The notes under the pieces: model-generated
Seen by the model: only the letters and a program-made list of their open reading frames with translations
Database searches by the model: none
Told to the model about the DNA's origin: nothing
Source of the DNA: Paracoccaceae bacterium
Lineage (GTDB): Bacteria > Pseudomonadota > Alphaproteobacteria > Rhodobacterales > Rhodobacteraceae
Direction: 5' to 3'
Length of the DNA: 64,000 bases
Assembly (NCBI GenBank): GCA_024236495.1
Contig: JACKKJ010000002.1
Span: 366,501-430,500 of the forward strand
Made by a program: the position numbers and the translations under genes
Shown: positions 16,484 through 25,232 of the stretch, in pieces
Layout: the number at the start of each line of letters is the position of its first letter
Numbering within the stretch: position 1 is the stretch's first letter

Positions 16484-17470
16484 TCAGACCCTCTCGATGA
16501 TCTTCTCGCCGAACAGGCCCTGAGGCCGGAAGACGAGGAAGAGAAGCGCAAGCGCATAGGCGAACCAGTTTTCGGTGGCGCCACCGATCATCGGGCCCAC
16601 GAAGAATTCGAAGAGCTTCTCGCCCATGCCGATGATGAGGCCGCCGACGATGGCGCCCGGGATCGAGGTGAAGCCGCCCAGCATGAGGACCGGCAGCGCC
16701 TTGAGCGCGATCAGCGAGAGCGAGAACTGGACCCCCGACTTCGATCCCCACATGATCCCGGCGACCAGCGCCACGAAGCCGGCGATGGACCAGACGAGAA
16801 CCCAGATGAAGCGGAGCGAGATACCGACGGACAGCGCCGCCTGGTGGTCGTCGGCGACGGCGCGCAGGGCGCGGCCCTGTTTGGAATACTGGCTGAAGAT
16901 GGTGAGCGAGATCACCAGAAGCGCCGCGACGACCGAGGCCACGATATCGAGATTGTCGATGAAGAAGCCGTAGCCGAGCGCGTTGAAGGTCACGGTGTCG
17001 ATCGTTTCGTTGATGCCCTGCGGCAGGCCGACATCGAGCTTCTTGATGTCGGCGCCCCACATGATGTCACCGAGACCTTCGAGGAAATAGGCCATGCCGA
17101 TCGTCGCCATGAAGAGAATGATCGGCGCCTGGTTCACCAGATGCTTCAGAACATAGCGTTCGATGATGATCGCCAGGCCCACCATGACCGCCCCGGTCAG
17201 GACGATCGCGACGATGGCGGGCAGGTGCCAGCCGAATTCGTGCAGGTCGGTGCCGAAGACGGCGTTGATGAGATGCGCGAAGGGGATCTGGCCGTTCTGG
17301 AAGCCGACGAGCGTGAGGGCGGCGAAAAGCGCCAGCACGCCCTGCGCGTAATTGAAGATTCCGCTGGCCTTGAAGATCAGCACGAAGCCGAGCGCCACGA
17401 GGGAATAGAGAACCCCGGCCATCAGCCCGTTGAGCCCCGCCTCGATTGCATAGAGAAGCTGGTCAGGCAT
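16484..17470 (-). CDS. Branched-chain-type ABC importer, permease (LivH family)
   Basis: A 328-residue membrane protein with about eight hydrophobic helices. The N-terminal segment GLMAGVLYSLVALGFVLIFK and the NYAQG motif are typical of LivH permeases, as is the PVLMLGGFTSIPGAIVGG segment in the C-terminal third. A GGAGG ribosome binding site precedes the ATG. It partners the LivM-type permease encoded next. Confidence 0.91.
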   Translation of the reverse strand: MPDQLLYAIEAGLNGLMAGVLYSLVALGFVLIFKASGIFNYAQGVLALFAALTLVGFQNGQIPFAHLINAVFGTDLHEFGWHLPAIVAIVLTGAVMVGLAIIIERYVLKHLVNQAPIILFMATIGMAYFLEGLGDIMWGADIKKLDVGLPQGINETIDTVTFNALGYGFFIDNLDIVASVVAALLVISLTIFSQYSKQGRALRAVADDHQAALSVGISLRFIWVLVWSIAGFVALVAGIMWGSKSGVQFSLSLIALKALPVLMLGGFTSIPGAIVGGLIIGMGEKLFEFFVGPMIGGATENWFAYALALLFLVFRPQGLFGEKIIERV

Positions 17471-17514
17471 TTCGCGCCTCCGCTTTGGTGCCGGCGTTGT
17501 GCGGGCGGATCGCC

Positions 17515-18336
17515 TCAGTCATGCGATACCCCCAGGTAGGCGTTGATCACATCGGGGTTGTTGCGCACCTCTTCGGGGGTGCCGTCGCCGATCTTCTTGC
17601 CGTAGTCCATCACGACCACGCGGTCCGAGAGGTCCATCACCACGCCCATGTCGTGTTCGATCAGCGCGATCGTGGTGCCGAATTCGTCGTTCACGTCGAG
17701 GATGAAGCGGCACATGTCCTCCTTCTCCTCGACGTTCATACCGGCCATGGGTTCATCGAGCAGGAGAAGGCGCGGTTCCGCCGCCAGCGCGCGCGCCAGT
17801 TCCACGCGTTTCTTCAGGCCGTAGGGCAGGCGGCCGACCGGCGTCTTGCGGATCGACTGGATTTCGAGGAAGTCGATGATCTTCTCGACCTTCTCTCGAT
17901 GACCGGTCTCTTCCCTCTCGGCCCGGCCCCACCACATCGCCTGGCTGAAGAGGCCCGATTTCATCAAGGTCAGGCGGCCGGTCATGATGTTGTCCAGAAC
18001 GCTCATGCCGTCGAAGAGCGCGATGTTCTGGAAGGTCCGCGCAATGCCGAGGCGCGCCACCTGGTAGGGCCGCATCGGACCGCGCCGGTGGCCCTTGAAC
18101 CAGACCTCGCCTTCCTGGGGGACATAGAAGCCCGAGATCACGTTGAGCATGGAGGACTTGCCGGCGCCATTCGGGCCGATGATGGCGCGGATCTCGCCCT
18201 CGCGGATGTCGAAGGAGATGTCGGTGATCGCCTTCACGCCGCCGAAGCGCAGCGTGATGTTCTTCATCTCCATCAGGACGGGGCCGATCTTGCGGCCGTC
18301 CGCGGTGGTGTAGCCGTCCGGGTTCATCTGGTTCAT
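17515..18336 (-). CDS. Branched-chain-type ABC importer, ATP-binding subunit (LivG family)
   Basis: A 273-residue ATPase with Walker A GPNGAGKSS, a signature-region variant (LPYGLKKRVELARAL) typical of LivG proteins, and Walker B LLLLDEPMAGMN. The ATG at 18336 overlaps the TGA of the upstream acyl-CoA ligase gene in ATGA, so ligase and transporter are translationally coupled. A second ATG at 18327 is possible. Confidence 0.92.
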   Translation of the reverse strand: MNQMNPDGYTTADGRKIGPVLMEMKNITLRFGGVKAITDISFDIREGEIRAIIGPNGAGKSSMLNVISGFYVPQEGEVWFKGHRRGPMRPYQVARLGIARTFQNIALFDGMSVLDNIMTGRLTLMKSGLFSQAMWWGRAEREETGHREKVEKIIDFLEIQSIRKTPVGRLPYGLKKRVELARALAAEPRLLLLDEPMAGMNVEEKEDMCRFILDVNDEFGTTIALIEHDMGVVMDLSDRVVVMDYGKKIGDGTPEEVRNNPDVINAYLGVSHD

Positions 18337-20300
18337 TCCGCCGCCATCCTCTGCTCGCCCGTCACGACCGCCGCGTCGCGGATCGTCAGCGTGGCCTTGA
18401 TGGAGCCCTTGCGGCCATCCTCGTAGGTCACTTCCGTCTCGGTGTAGATCTGCTCCTTGCCGGTGTAGAGCGCGTCGATCAGATCGGCGAACTTCTCGGC
18501 GATGATGTTGCGGCGGACCTTGCGGGTGCGCGTCAGTTCGCCGTCGTCGGCGTCCAGTTCCTTGTGCAGGATCAGGAAGCGGTGGATCTGGCAACCCGAC
18601 AGCATCGGATCGGCGGCGACGGACCGGTTCACGTCTTCGACATGGCCCTGGATCATTTCGTAGACCTTCGGGTGCGCGGCGAGTTCCTGGTAGGACGAAT
18701 AGGCGATGTTGTTGCGCTCGGCCCAGTTGCCGACCGCCGTCAGGTCGATGTTGATGAAGGCCGTGCACATGTCGCGGCCCGCGCCGAAGACCACTGCCTC
18801 AAGGATGTTGGGGTAGAACTTCAGCTTGTTTTCGACATACTTCGGCGCAAAGAGGCGCCCGTCCGCCATCTTTCCCACATCCTTGGCGCGGTCGATGATG
18901 CGCAGGTGACCTGTGCCTTCCTCGAAAAAGCCCGCGTCGCCCGTCGCCACCCAGCCCTCGGCGTCCTTGGTCGAGGCGGTGGATTCAGGGTTCTTGTAAT
19001 ATTCGACGAAGGTTCCCGGCGACCGGTAATAGACCTCTCCGCTGTCGCCGATCTTCACCTCCACGCCAGGCGAGGGCACGCCCACGGTGTCCGACCGGAC
19101 CTGCCCGTCGGGCTGCTGGGTGATGAAGACCGACGCCTCGGTCTGGCCGTAGAGCTGCTTGAGGTTGATGCCCAGCGCCCTGTAGAAATCGAAGATCTCC
19201 GGCCCGATCGCCTCGCCTGCCGTATAGCCGACGCGGATGCGCGAATAGCCAAGTGTGTTCTTCAGCGGCCCGTAGACGAAGATGTCACCGATCGCATAAC
19301 GCAGGCGGTCCAGGGCCGAAACCGGCTTGCCGTCGAGGATCGCGGGGCCGACGCGGCGGGCGACGGCCATGTAGTGATCGAACATCCGCTTCTTCAGCCT
19401 GCCGGCATCCTCCATCCGGATCATGACGTTGGTCAGCTGACCTTCGAAGACGCGGGGCGGGGCGAAGAAATAGCTTGGCCCGATCTCGCGCAGGTCGGTC
19501 ATCATGGTGGCTGCGTTTTCTGGGCAGTTCACAGTGAAGCCCGTCCACATCGCCTGTCCGATGGAAAAGATGAAATCGCCGACCCAGGCCATCGGCAGAT
19601 AGGCCAGAACCTCGTCCGTGTGGCGCAGGCGGTCGAAGCCGGCGGTATTTTGCGAGGTGACGATGATGTTGCGGTTCGACAGCACCACGCCCTTGGGCTT
19701 GCCCGTCGTTCCCGACGTATAGAGCATCACGCAGGGATGATCGAAGGTCAGTTCCCCGGTGCGCCCGTCAAGTTCCGCCTCGACCCGGTGGTGGGCGGCC
19801 CTTCCCTCGGCCGCGATGTCGGCCAGGGCGTTCATGCGCGAATGGTCGTATTTGCGCATCCCTCGCTTGTCGAGATAGAGGATGTGATCGATGCCCGGCA
19901 GCCGGTCCTGAACCTCAAGGACCTTGTCTACCTGTTCCTGATCGCCGCAGACGACGAAGCGCGCGCCGCAGTGGTCAAGGACATAGGCCATCTCTTCGGC
20001 CACGGCGTCCTGGTAAAGAGGAACGGGCACCGCGCCGCACATCTGCGCGGCGATCATCGACCAGTAAAGGGCGGGCCGGTTACGGCCGATGATGGCGACG
20101 TGATCGCCGCGTTCGATCCCGAGCGTCATGTAGCCAAGGGCGATGGCGCGGACCTCGGCGGCGGTTTCCGCCCAGGTCCAGCTTTGCCAGATGCCGAATT
20201 CCTTTTCGCGGTAGGCGGGCAACGCCCCCCATGTCGCGGCATTGCGCGCCAGCAAAGCCGGAATGGACTGCAAGGCAGCGTCCGTCGCCGTCGTTTCCAC
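18333..20300 (-). CDS. Long-chain acyl-CoA synthetase-like AMP-forming ligase
   Basis: A 655-residue AMP-dependent synthetase of the FadD/FAA1 type. The phosphate-binding loop is intact (LYTSGTTGKPKGVVLSN), followed by LKQLYGQTEAS and the hinge WVATGDAGF and IIDRAKDV. It forms an acyl-CoA thioester from a carboxylate, ATP and CoA. It is the first gene of the seven-gene operon with the HAAT importer, preceded by a GGAGGAGG ribosome binding site. Coupling of an importer to a ligase suggests vectorial capture of an imported acid. The chain length is not predictable; the large size resembles eukaryotic-like long-chain synthetases. Confidence 0.9.
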   Translation of the reverse strand: METTATDAALQSIPALLARNAATWGALPAYREKEFGIWQSWTWAETAAEVRAIALGYMTLGIERGDHVAIIGRNRPALYWSMIAAQMCGAVPVPLYQDAVAEEMAYVLDHCGARFVVCGDQEQVDKVLEVQDRLPGIDHILYLDKRGMRKYDHSRMNALADIAAEGRAAHHRVEAELDGRTGELTFDHPCVMLYTSGTTGKPKGVVLSNRNIIVTSQNTAGFDRLRHTDEVLAYLPMAWVGDFIFSIGQAMWTGFTVNCPENAATMMTDLREIGPSYFFAPPRVFEGQLTNVMIRMEDAGRLKKRMFDHYMAVARRVGPAILDGKPVSALDRLRYAIGDIFVYGPLKNTLGYSRIRVGYTAGEAIGPEIFDFYRALGINLKQLYGQTEASVFITQQPDGQVRSDTVGVPSPGVEVKIGDSGEVYYRSPGTFVEYYKNPESTASTKDAEGWVATGDAGFFEEGTGHLRIIDRAKDVGKMADGRLFAPKYVENKLKFYPNILEAVVFGAGRDMCTAFINIDLTAVGNWAERNNIAYSSYQELAAHPKVYEMIQGHVEDVNRSVAADPMLSGCQIHRFLILHKELDADDGELTRTRKVRRNIIAEKFADLIDALYTGKEQIYTETEVTYEDGRKGSIKATLTIRDAAVVTGEQRMAAE

Positions 20301-20520
20301 CAGGGGCCTCCTCCTGCGCCGTTGCCGGTGCTTGTTCTTCGCCGGGGCGATTCCTCCGATACCCCAGCGTCCCGCGAGAAGGTTTGGTCGTCAAAGTTTT
20401 CCTGACTTTTTCGGGAATCTTACGAATTGTAACAAGGCGCGCCCACCGGGCCGGACCGGCGGCGGCGGCTTCGCCGGCCCGCTTGCGGAAAAGGACGGCA
20501 GCCGCCGCAGGGGGGGGGAA

Positions 20521-21735
20521 TCACAGATGCCGACACGCGCCGCGGGCGCCGATCGCCGCCAGGACGGCGGCGAACAGGAAATACGCCGATATGGCCAGGG
20601 ACTGCACCGGCATGGCGATGCCGCGGTCGATCAGCCAGCCGCAAAGCCCTGGACCGATGGCCGAGCCCAAGACCATGATCGCGCCGATCATCGCGCGGAT
20701 GCGGCCAAGATTCGCCGTCCCGTAGACCTCGGCCCAGAGCGAGGCGCCGACGGTGGACTGGGCGCCGTTCGCGATTCCCATGAGCGCAAGGCCCAGTGCG
20801 GCAAGCGGCAGCCCCTGGGCCGTCCCGATCAACGCGTATCCCGCTGCCATCGGCAAGAGGTGCAGCCCGGTGATCCGGGTCGAGCCGAAGCGGTCCACCA
20901 GCACGCCCGTCAGCATCATGCTGCCGACCCCGGCGGCGGTGAAGACGGGAAACAGCGCGACAAGGTCGATATGCGCCCAGCCCTTTGCCTCGGCAAAGTG
21001 GACCTGATGGAAGAAGAAGGCGGTGTTCCAGGCCCCCGGACCAAGAATCGCGGGTAGCATCAGCCAGAACAGGCGGTTGCGGACCACATCCTTGCGAGCC
21101 CAGGTCTTTCCCTGCATTCCGGCGGACCGGCTTTCCTGCGCAAAGGACTGCGGTGTGCGTTCACGCCTGAGCAGCAGAAGCAGCACGCCGGTCATCAGGA
21201 GCAGCGTGGCCGTCGCGAAAAGCCACAGGGTGCGCCAGTCGAACCAGCCCTTCAGCGCGACGAACAGGATCGGAAGCGTCGCTTCACCCAGCGCAAAGCC
21301 AAGCCCGGAGAACGCGATCGCCCGCCCGCGCGTGGCGACGAACCAGCGCGCCATCGCGACCGTCGCGGCATGGGTCATCATTCCCTGCCCGCTGAAGCGC
21401 AAGAGAAAGATCGTCAGGCCCAGCACCCAAAGCGTGCCCGCCGCCGACATCAGCGCCGTCGCGACCGCAAGTCCCAGCAACACCGCCGAACCGACCAGCC
21501 GCACCCGGAACCGGTCGGTCAGGCCGCCGGCAACAACCATGACAGCCGCCGAGGACATCGTTGCCAGCGCGTAGATACCGCCCCAGCCCGCGTGGCTCAG
21601 GTCAAAGGCCGCGCGGATATCGCCCGCGAAGATGGAGATGAAGAAGGTCTGGCCGAAGCTGGACGAAAACGTCAGCAGGAACCCGGCCATCAGCCAGGGC
21701 GCGTTGCTGCGGAAGAACTCGGCCTGGCGATGCAT
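20521..21735 (-). CDS. Major facilitator superfamily transporter
   Basis: A 404-residue membrane protein with about twelve hydrophobic helices. The MFS-type loop between helices 2 and 3 is visible (GGLTDRFRVRLVG). It starts with a hydrophobic FLLTFSSSFGQTFFISIF helix seen in exporters and in monocarboxylate-type importers. The substrate is unknown. A run of nine G residues lies just after the stop codon (20510-20518). It is upstream of and on the same strand as the acyl-CoA ligase operon, but a 220-base gap makes co-transcription uncertain. Confidence 0.85.
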   Translation of the reverse strand: MHRQAEFFRSNAPWLMAGFLLTFSSSFGQTFFISIFAGDIRAAFDLSHAGWGGIYALATMSSAAVMVVAGGLTDRFRVRLVGSAVLLGLAVATALMSAAGTLWVLGLTIFLLRFSGQGMMTHAATVAMARWFVATRGRAIAFSGLGFALGEATLPILFVALKGWFDWRTLWLFATATLLLMTGVLLLLLRRERTPQSFAQESRSAGMQGKTWARKDVVRNRLFWLMLPAILGPGAWNTAFFFHQVHFAEAKGWAHIDLVALFPVFTAAGVGSMMLTGVLVDRFGSTRITGLHLLPMAAGYALIGTAQGLPLAALGLALMGIANGAQSTVGASLWAEVYGTANLGRIRAMIGAIMVLGSAIGPGLCGWLIDRGIAMPVQSLAISAYFLFAAVLAAIGARGACRHL

Positions 21736-21853
21736 TGCGCCCGTGATATTCAGGGAAAGTGTCCGGAGTGGCGCCTGCCGGCCGACAGGACCGGAAGCGC
21801 CCGCACGACGCTTAGCAGAGCCGGGAACAGGGGGAAACCGCGATTGCGCTGGA

Positions 21854-22744
21854 TCAGGCGGGCCGGGCGTCGCGCACCATCGCGGCCAGCGTCTCGAACT
21901 GGCCGCTCAGCGGATTGGTCTTGCGCCACACGAGGCCAATCGTCCGGGTCGGGCGCGGCGACCTGAGTTGGGCGACGGACACCTCGGCGTTTCGCGTCTC
22001 GATCATGACGGCCATCCGCGGGATCAGCGTTACCCCTATCCCCGCGCCCACCATCTGCACGAGCGTGGACAGCGAACTGCCCTCCATCAGGTCGCGCGGC
22101 GCCGCCGAGGACATCTTGCAAAACGAAAGCGCCTGATCGCGAAAACAGTGCCCTTCCTCCAAGAGCAGCAATCGCATCGTGCCAAGCGTGTCGGCGTTCG
22201 GGACGGGCAGCTTTGCGTCCTGGCCCGGCCGGACCAGCACGAATTCCTCGCTGAACAGCGGATATTCGGTCAGGGACGGTTCGGACACCGGCAGCGCGAC
22301 GATCGCCGCGTCCAGCCGCCCCTCGATCAGGTCGTCGACAAGCTTCTTTGTCACGGCTTCCCGCGGGCGCAGGTCAAGGTCGGGGAAACGGGCGGAAAGG
22401 GTCTGGATCACCGTCGGCAACAAGTAGGGCGCAACCGTGGGAATCACGCCGATCCGAAACTGCCCGCCCAGCGCACCCATCGAGGCGCGCGCAAGATTCG
22501 CCAGCTCGTCCACCGACCTCAGGATGTCGCGCGCGCGGAGCGCGAAAGCCTCGCCCAGCGCGGTCAGGCGGATTTGCCGCGCGCCCCGTTCGATGAGCGG
22601 CGAGCCCAGGATTTCCTCCAGCTCCTTCATCTGAAGCGACAGCGCGGGCTGGGAGATCGTGCAGGCCTCGGCCGCGCGGCCGAAATGACCGTGCTGGGCC
22701 AGCGCCTCGAAATAGCGAAGATGCCGAATCGTGATCTGAGTCAT
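21854..22744 (-). CDS. oxyR: Hydrogen peroxide sensor OxyR (LysR family)
   Basis: A 296-residue LysR-type regulator. The N-terminal winged helix (residues 1-60) reads FEALAQHGHFGRAAEACTISQ. The two redox cysteines of OxyR are both present and spaced correctly (Cys200 in EEGHCFRDQ and Cys209 in LSFCK), so peroxide sensing by disulfide formation is expected. It is divergent from katG across a 151-base gap containing an imperfect palindrome, a classic OxyR-regulated arrangement. Length and start are standard. Confidence 0.94.
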   Translation of the reverse strand: MTQITIRHLRYFEALAQHGHFGRAAEACTISQPALSLQMKELEEILGSPLIERGARQIRLTALGEAFALRARDILRSVDELANLARASMGALGGQFRIGVIPTVAPYLLPTVIQTLSARFPDLDLRPREAVTKKLVDDLIEGRLDAAIVALPVSEPSLTEYPLFSEEFVLVRPGQDAKLPVPNADTLGTMRLLLLEEGHCFRDQALSFCKMSSAAPRDLMEGSSLSTLVQMVGAGIGVTLIPRMAVMIETRNAEVSVAQLRSPRPTRTIGLVWRKTNPLSGQFETLAAMVRDARPA

Positions 22745-22761
22745 AATCTCAGCATATGGTT

Positions 22762-22797
22762 GCGATTAGAAAATGAAAATTCCATTTATTAAATCGC
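22762..22797. promoter_or_regulatory. Palindromic operator in the oxyR-katG promoter region
   Basis: GCGATTAGAAAATG and CATTTATTAAATCGC form an imperfect AT-rich inverted repeat spanning 36 bases, immediately upstream of oxyR and about 100 bases before katG. The length and symmetry fit binding of a LysR-type tetramer, so OxyR is the likely ligand. This is inferred from position and symmetry only. Confidence 0.55.
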
Positions 22798-22895
22798 TGT
22801 GCTAACCAGAGGCCGGTTCAACCGCGAGAGAGGCGCCCAAAGCGCAGACACCGCGCGTTTCAATGAAGCCGCCTGGCCAGAGTTCGGAGGATTAG

Positions 22896-25067
22896 ATGGA
22901 CGGAAACGATGTGAAATCGGCGGGCAAATGCCCCGTCATGCATGGCGCAAACAGCAACATGGGCGGCAACGTCATGGAATGGTGGCCGAATGCGCTGAAC
23001 CTCGACATCCTGCACCAGCACGACAGCAAGACCAACCCGCTGAAGGGCTTCAACTACCGTGAAGAGGTCAAGAAGCTGGACGTGGCCGCGCTCAAGGCTG
23101 ACCTGACCGCCCTGATGACTGACAGCCAGGACTGGTGGCCGGCGGACTGGGGGCACTATGGCGGCCTCATGATCCGCATGGCGTGGCACGCTGCGGGTTC
23201 CTACCGACTGGCCGACGGCCGGGGTGGCGGCGGCACCGGAAACCAGCGCTTCGCGCCGCTGAACAGCTGGCCCGACAATGCCAATCTTGACAAGGCCCGC
23301 CGCTTGCTGTGGCCGATCAAGAGGAAATACGGCAACCGCGTCTCCTGGGCCGATCTGATCATCCTGGCCGGCAACGTCGCCTATGAATCGATGGGCCTGA
23401 AGACCTTCGGCTTCGCCTTTGGCCGCGAAGACATCTGGCACCCGGAAAAAGACGTCTACTGGGGTTCCGAGAAGGAATGGCTCGCGCCGTCCGACAGCCG
23501 ATACGAGGACGTGGCGAACCCCGCGACCATGGAAAACCCGCTGGCCGCCGTGCAGATGGGTCTGATCTACGTCAACCCCGAAGGCGTGAACGGCGTGCCC
23601 GATCCGCTGAAGACCGCGCATCAGGTGCGCGAGACCTTTGCCCGGATGGCGATGAACGACGAGGAAACCGTCGCGCTGACCGCCGGCGGCCACACCGTCG
23701 GCAAGACCCACGGCAACGGCAGCGCGGCCAACCTCGGGCCAAGCCCCGAAGGCGCCGACCTTGCCGAACAGGGCATGGGCTGGATGAACCACAGTACCCG
23801 CGGTATCGGTCGCGACACCGTAACAAGCGGGATCGAGGGTGCATGGACCACCCATCCGACCAAGTGGGACAACGGGTATTTCCACCTGTTGTTGAACTAC
23901 GACTGGTGGCTCGCGAAATCGCCCGCAGGCGCGAACCAGTGGCAACCCGTCGGCATCAAGGAAGAAGACATGCCGGTTGACGTCGAGGATCCGTCGATCC
24001 GCGTCATGCCGATCATGACCGATGCCGACATGGCGATGCGCTTCGACCCCGAGTACCGCAAGATTTCCGAGCGGTTCTACAACGACTTCGACTACTTCTC
24101 AGAGACCTTCGCGCGCGCCTGGTTCAAGCTGACCCACCGCGACATGGGGCCGAACACCCGCTACATCGGCCCCGAAGCCCCAAGCGAAACCCTGATCTGG
24201 CAGGATCCGGTTCCCGCGGGCGCGACCGGCTGGGACGTGGACGCGGTCAAGGCGAAGATCGCCGCCTCCGGCCTGCCGGTCGCCGACCTTGTCGCGACCG
24301 CGTGGGATTCGGCGCGGACCTTCCGCCAGTCGGACTACCGGGGCGGCGCCAATGGCGCGCGGATCCGGCTTGCGCCGCAGAAGGACTGGGAAGGCAACGA
24401 ACCGGCCCGCCTTCAAAAGGTGCTTTCGGTCCTTGAACCGATCGCCAACGCCGCGGGCGCATCGCTTGCCGACGTGATCGTCCTGGCAGGTGGCGTCGGC
24501 GTCGAGCAGGCAGCGAAAGCCGCGGGCTTCGACGTGACCGTTCCCTTCGCTCCGGGCCGCGGCGATGCGACCGACGCGATGACCGACGCGTCGTCCTTTG
24601 CCGTCCTGGAGCCCGTCGCCGACGGCTTCCGCAACTGGATGAAGAAGGACTACGTCGTATCGGCCGAGGAACTGATGCTCGACCGTGCGCAGCTCATGGG
24701 GCTGACCGCCTGCGAGATGACCTGCCTTGTCGGCGGGATGCGGGCGATGGGCACCAACCACGGTGGCACCCGGCATGGCGTGTTCACCGACCGCGAGGGC
24801 GCGCTGACGACCGACTTCTTCACGAACCTGACGGATATGGCGTGGAAATGGGTTCCGACCGGGTCCAACAGCTACGACATCGTCGATCGCAAGTCCGGCG
24901 CGAAGAAATGGACGGCGACGCGCGCCGATCTGGTCTTCGGCTCGAACTCGGTCCTGCGCGCCTACGCGGAGGTCTATGCCCAGGACGACAACGCCGGGAA
25001 GTTCGTGAATGACTTCGTGGCGGCCTGGACCAAGGTCATGAACGCCGACCGCTACGACCTGGCCTGA
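22896..25067 (+). CDS. katG: Bifunctional catalase-peroxidase
   Basis: A 723-residue heme enzyme that removes hydrogen peroxide. The distal triad is in MIRMAWHAAG (Arg94, Trp97, His98). The Met-Tyr-Trp crosslink residues are Trp97, Tyr225 (GLIYVNPEG) and Met251 (RMAMNDEE), and the proximal heme ligand is His266 in GGHTVGKTHG. Both the active N-terminal and the inactive C-terminal peroxidase-like domains are full length. A strong GGAGG ribosome binding site precedes the ATG. Divergence from oxyR points to peroxide induction. Confidence 0.97.
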   Translation: MDGNDVKSAGKCPVMHGANSNMGGNVMEWWPNALNLDILHQHDSKTNPLKGFNYREEVKKLDVAALKADLTALMTDSQDWWPADWGHYGGLMIRMAWHAAGSYRLADGRGGGGTGNQRFAPLNSWPDNANLDKARRLLWPIKRKYGNRVSWADLIILAGNVAYESMGLKTFGFAFGREDIWHPEKDVYWGSEKEWLAPSDSRYEDVANPATMENPLAAVQMGLIYVNPEGVNGVPDPLKTAHQVRETFARMAMNDEETVALTAGGHTVGKTHGNGSAANLGPSPEGADLAEQGMGWMNHSTRGIGRDTVTSGIEGAWTTHPTKWDNGYFHLLLNYDWWLAKSPAGANQWQPVGIKEEDMPVDVEDPSIRVMPIMTDADMAMRFDPEYRKISERFYNDFDYFSETFARAWFKLTHRDMGPNTRYIGPEAPSETLIWQDPVPAGATGWDVDAVKAKIAASGLPVADLVATAWDSARTFRQSDYRGGANGARIRLAPQKDWEGNEPARLQKVLSVLEPIANAAGASLADVIVLAGGVGVEQAAKAAGFDVTVPFAPGRGDATDAMTDASSFAVLEPVADGFRNWMKKDYVVSAEELMLDRAQLMGLTACEMTCLVGGMRAMGTNHGGTRHGVFTDREGALTTDFFTNLTDMAWKWVPTGSNSYDIVDRKSGAKKWTATRADLVFGSNSVLRAYAEVYAQDDNAGKFVNDFVAAWTKVMNADRYDLA

Positions 25068-25097
25068 GGCCGGCGGCGCATCTGCGACCGAAAATCG

Positions 25098-25130
25098 GAA
25101 GGCCCCCGGAAACGGGGGCCTTCTTGCGTT
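25098..25130 (+). terminator. Rho-independent terminator of katG
   Basis: An 11-bp perfect stem (GAAGGCCCCCG/CGGGGGCCTTC) with a GAAA loop, followed by TTGCGTTT, lies 30 bases after the katG stop codon. Confidence 0.85.
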
Positions 25131-25232
25131 TCCGGCCCGCCATCCTGCCCCGGGGTCTTGAAACGCCGGCCGTGGCAAGCGACAAGCGGAAAGGAAGGGG
25201 CCGCCCTGTCGCGCCCCGCCGCGGGAAGACCG

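Noticed and set aside
20510..20518. Run of nine G residues as a phase-variation tract
   Set aside because: It lies just outside the MFS gene's stop codon and would not shift a reading frame; a promoter effect is possible but there is no supporting evidence.
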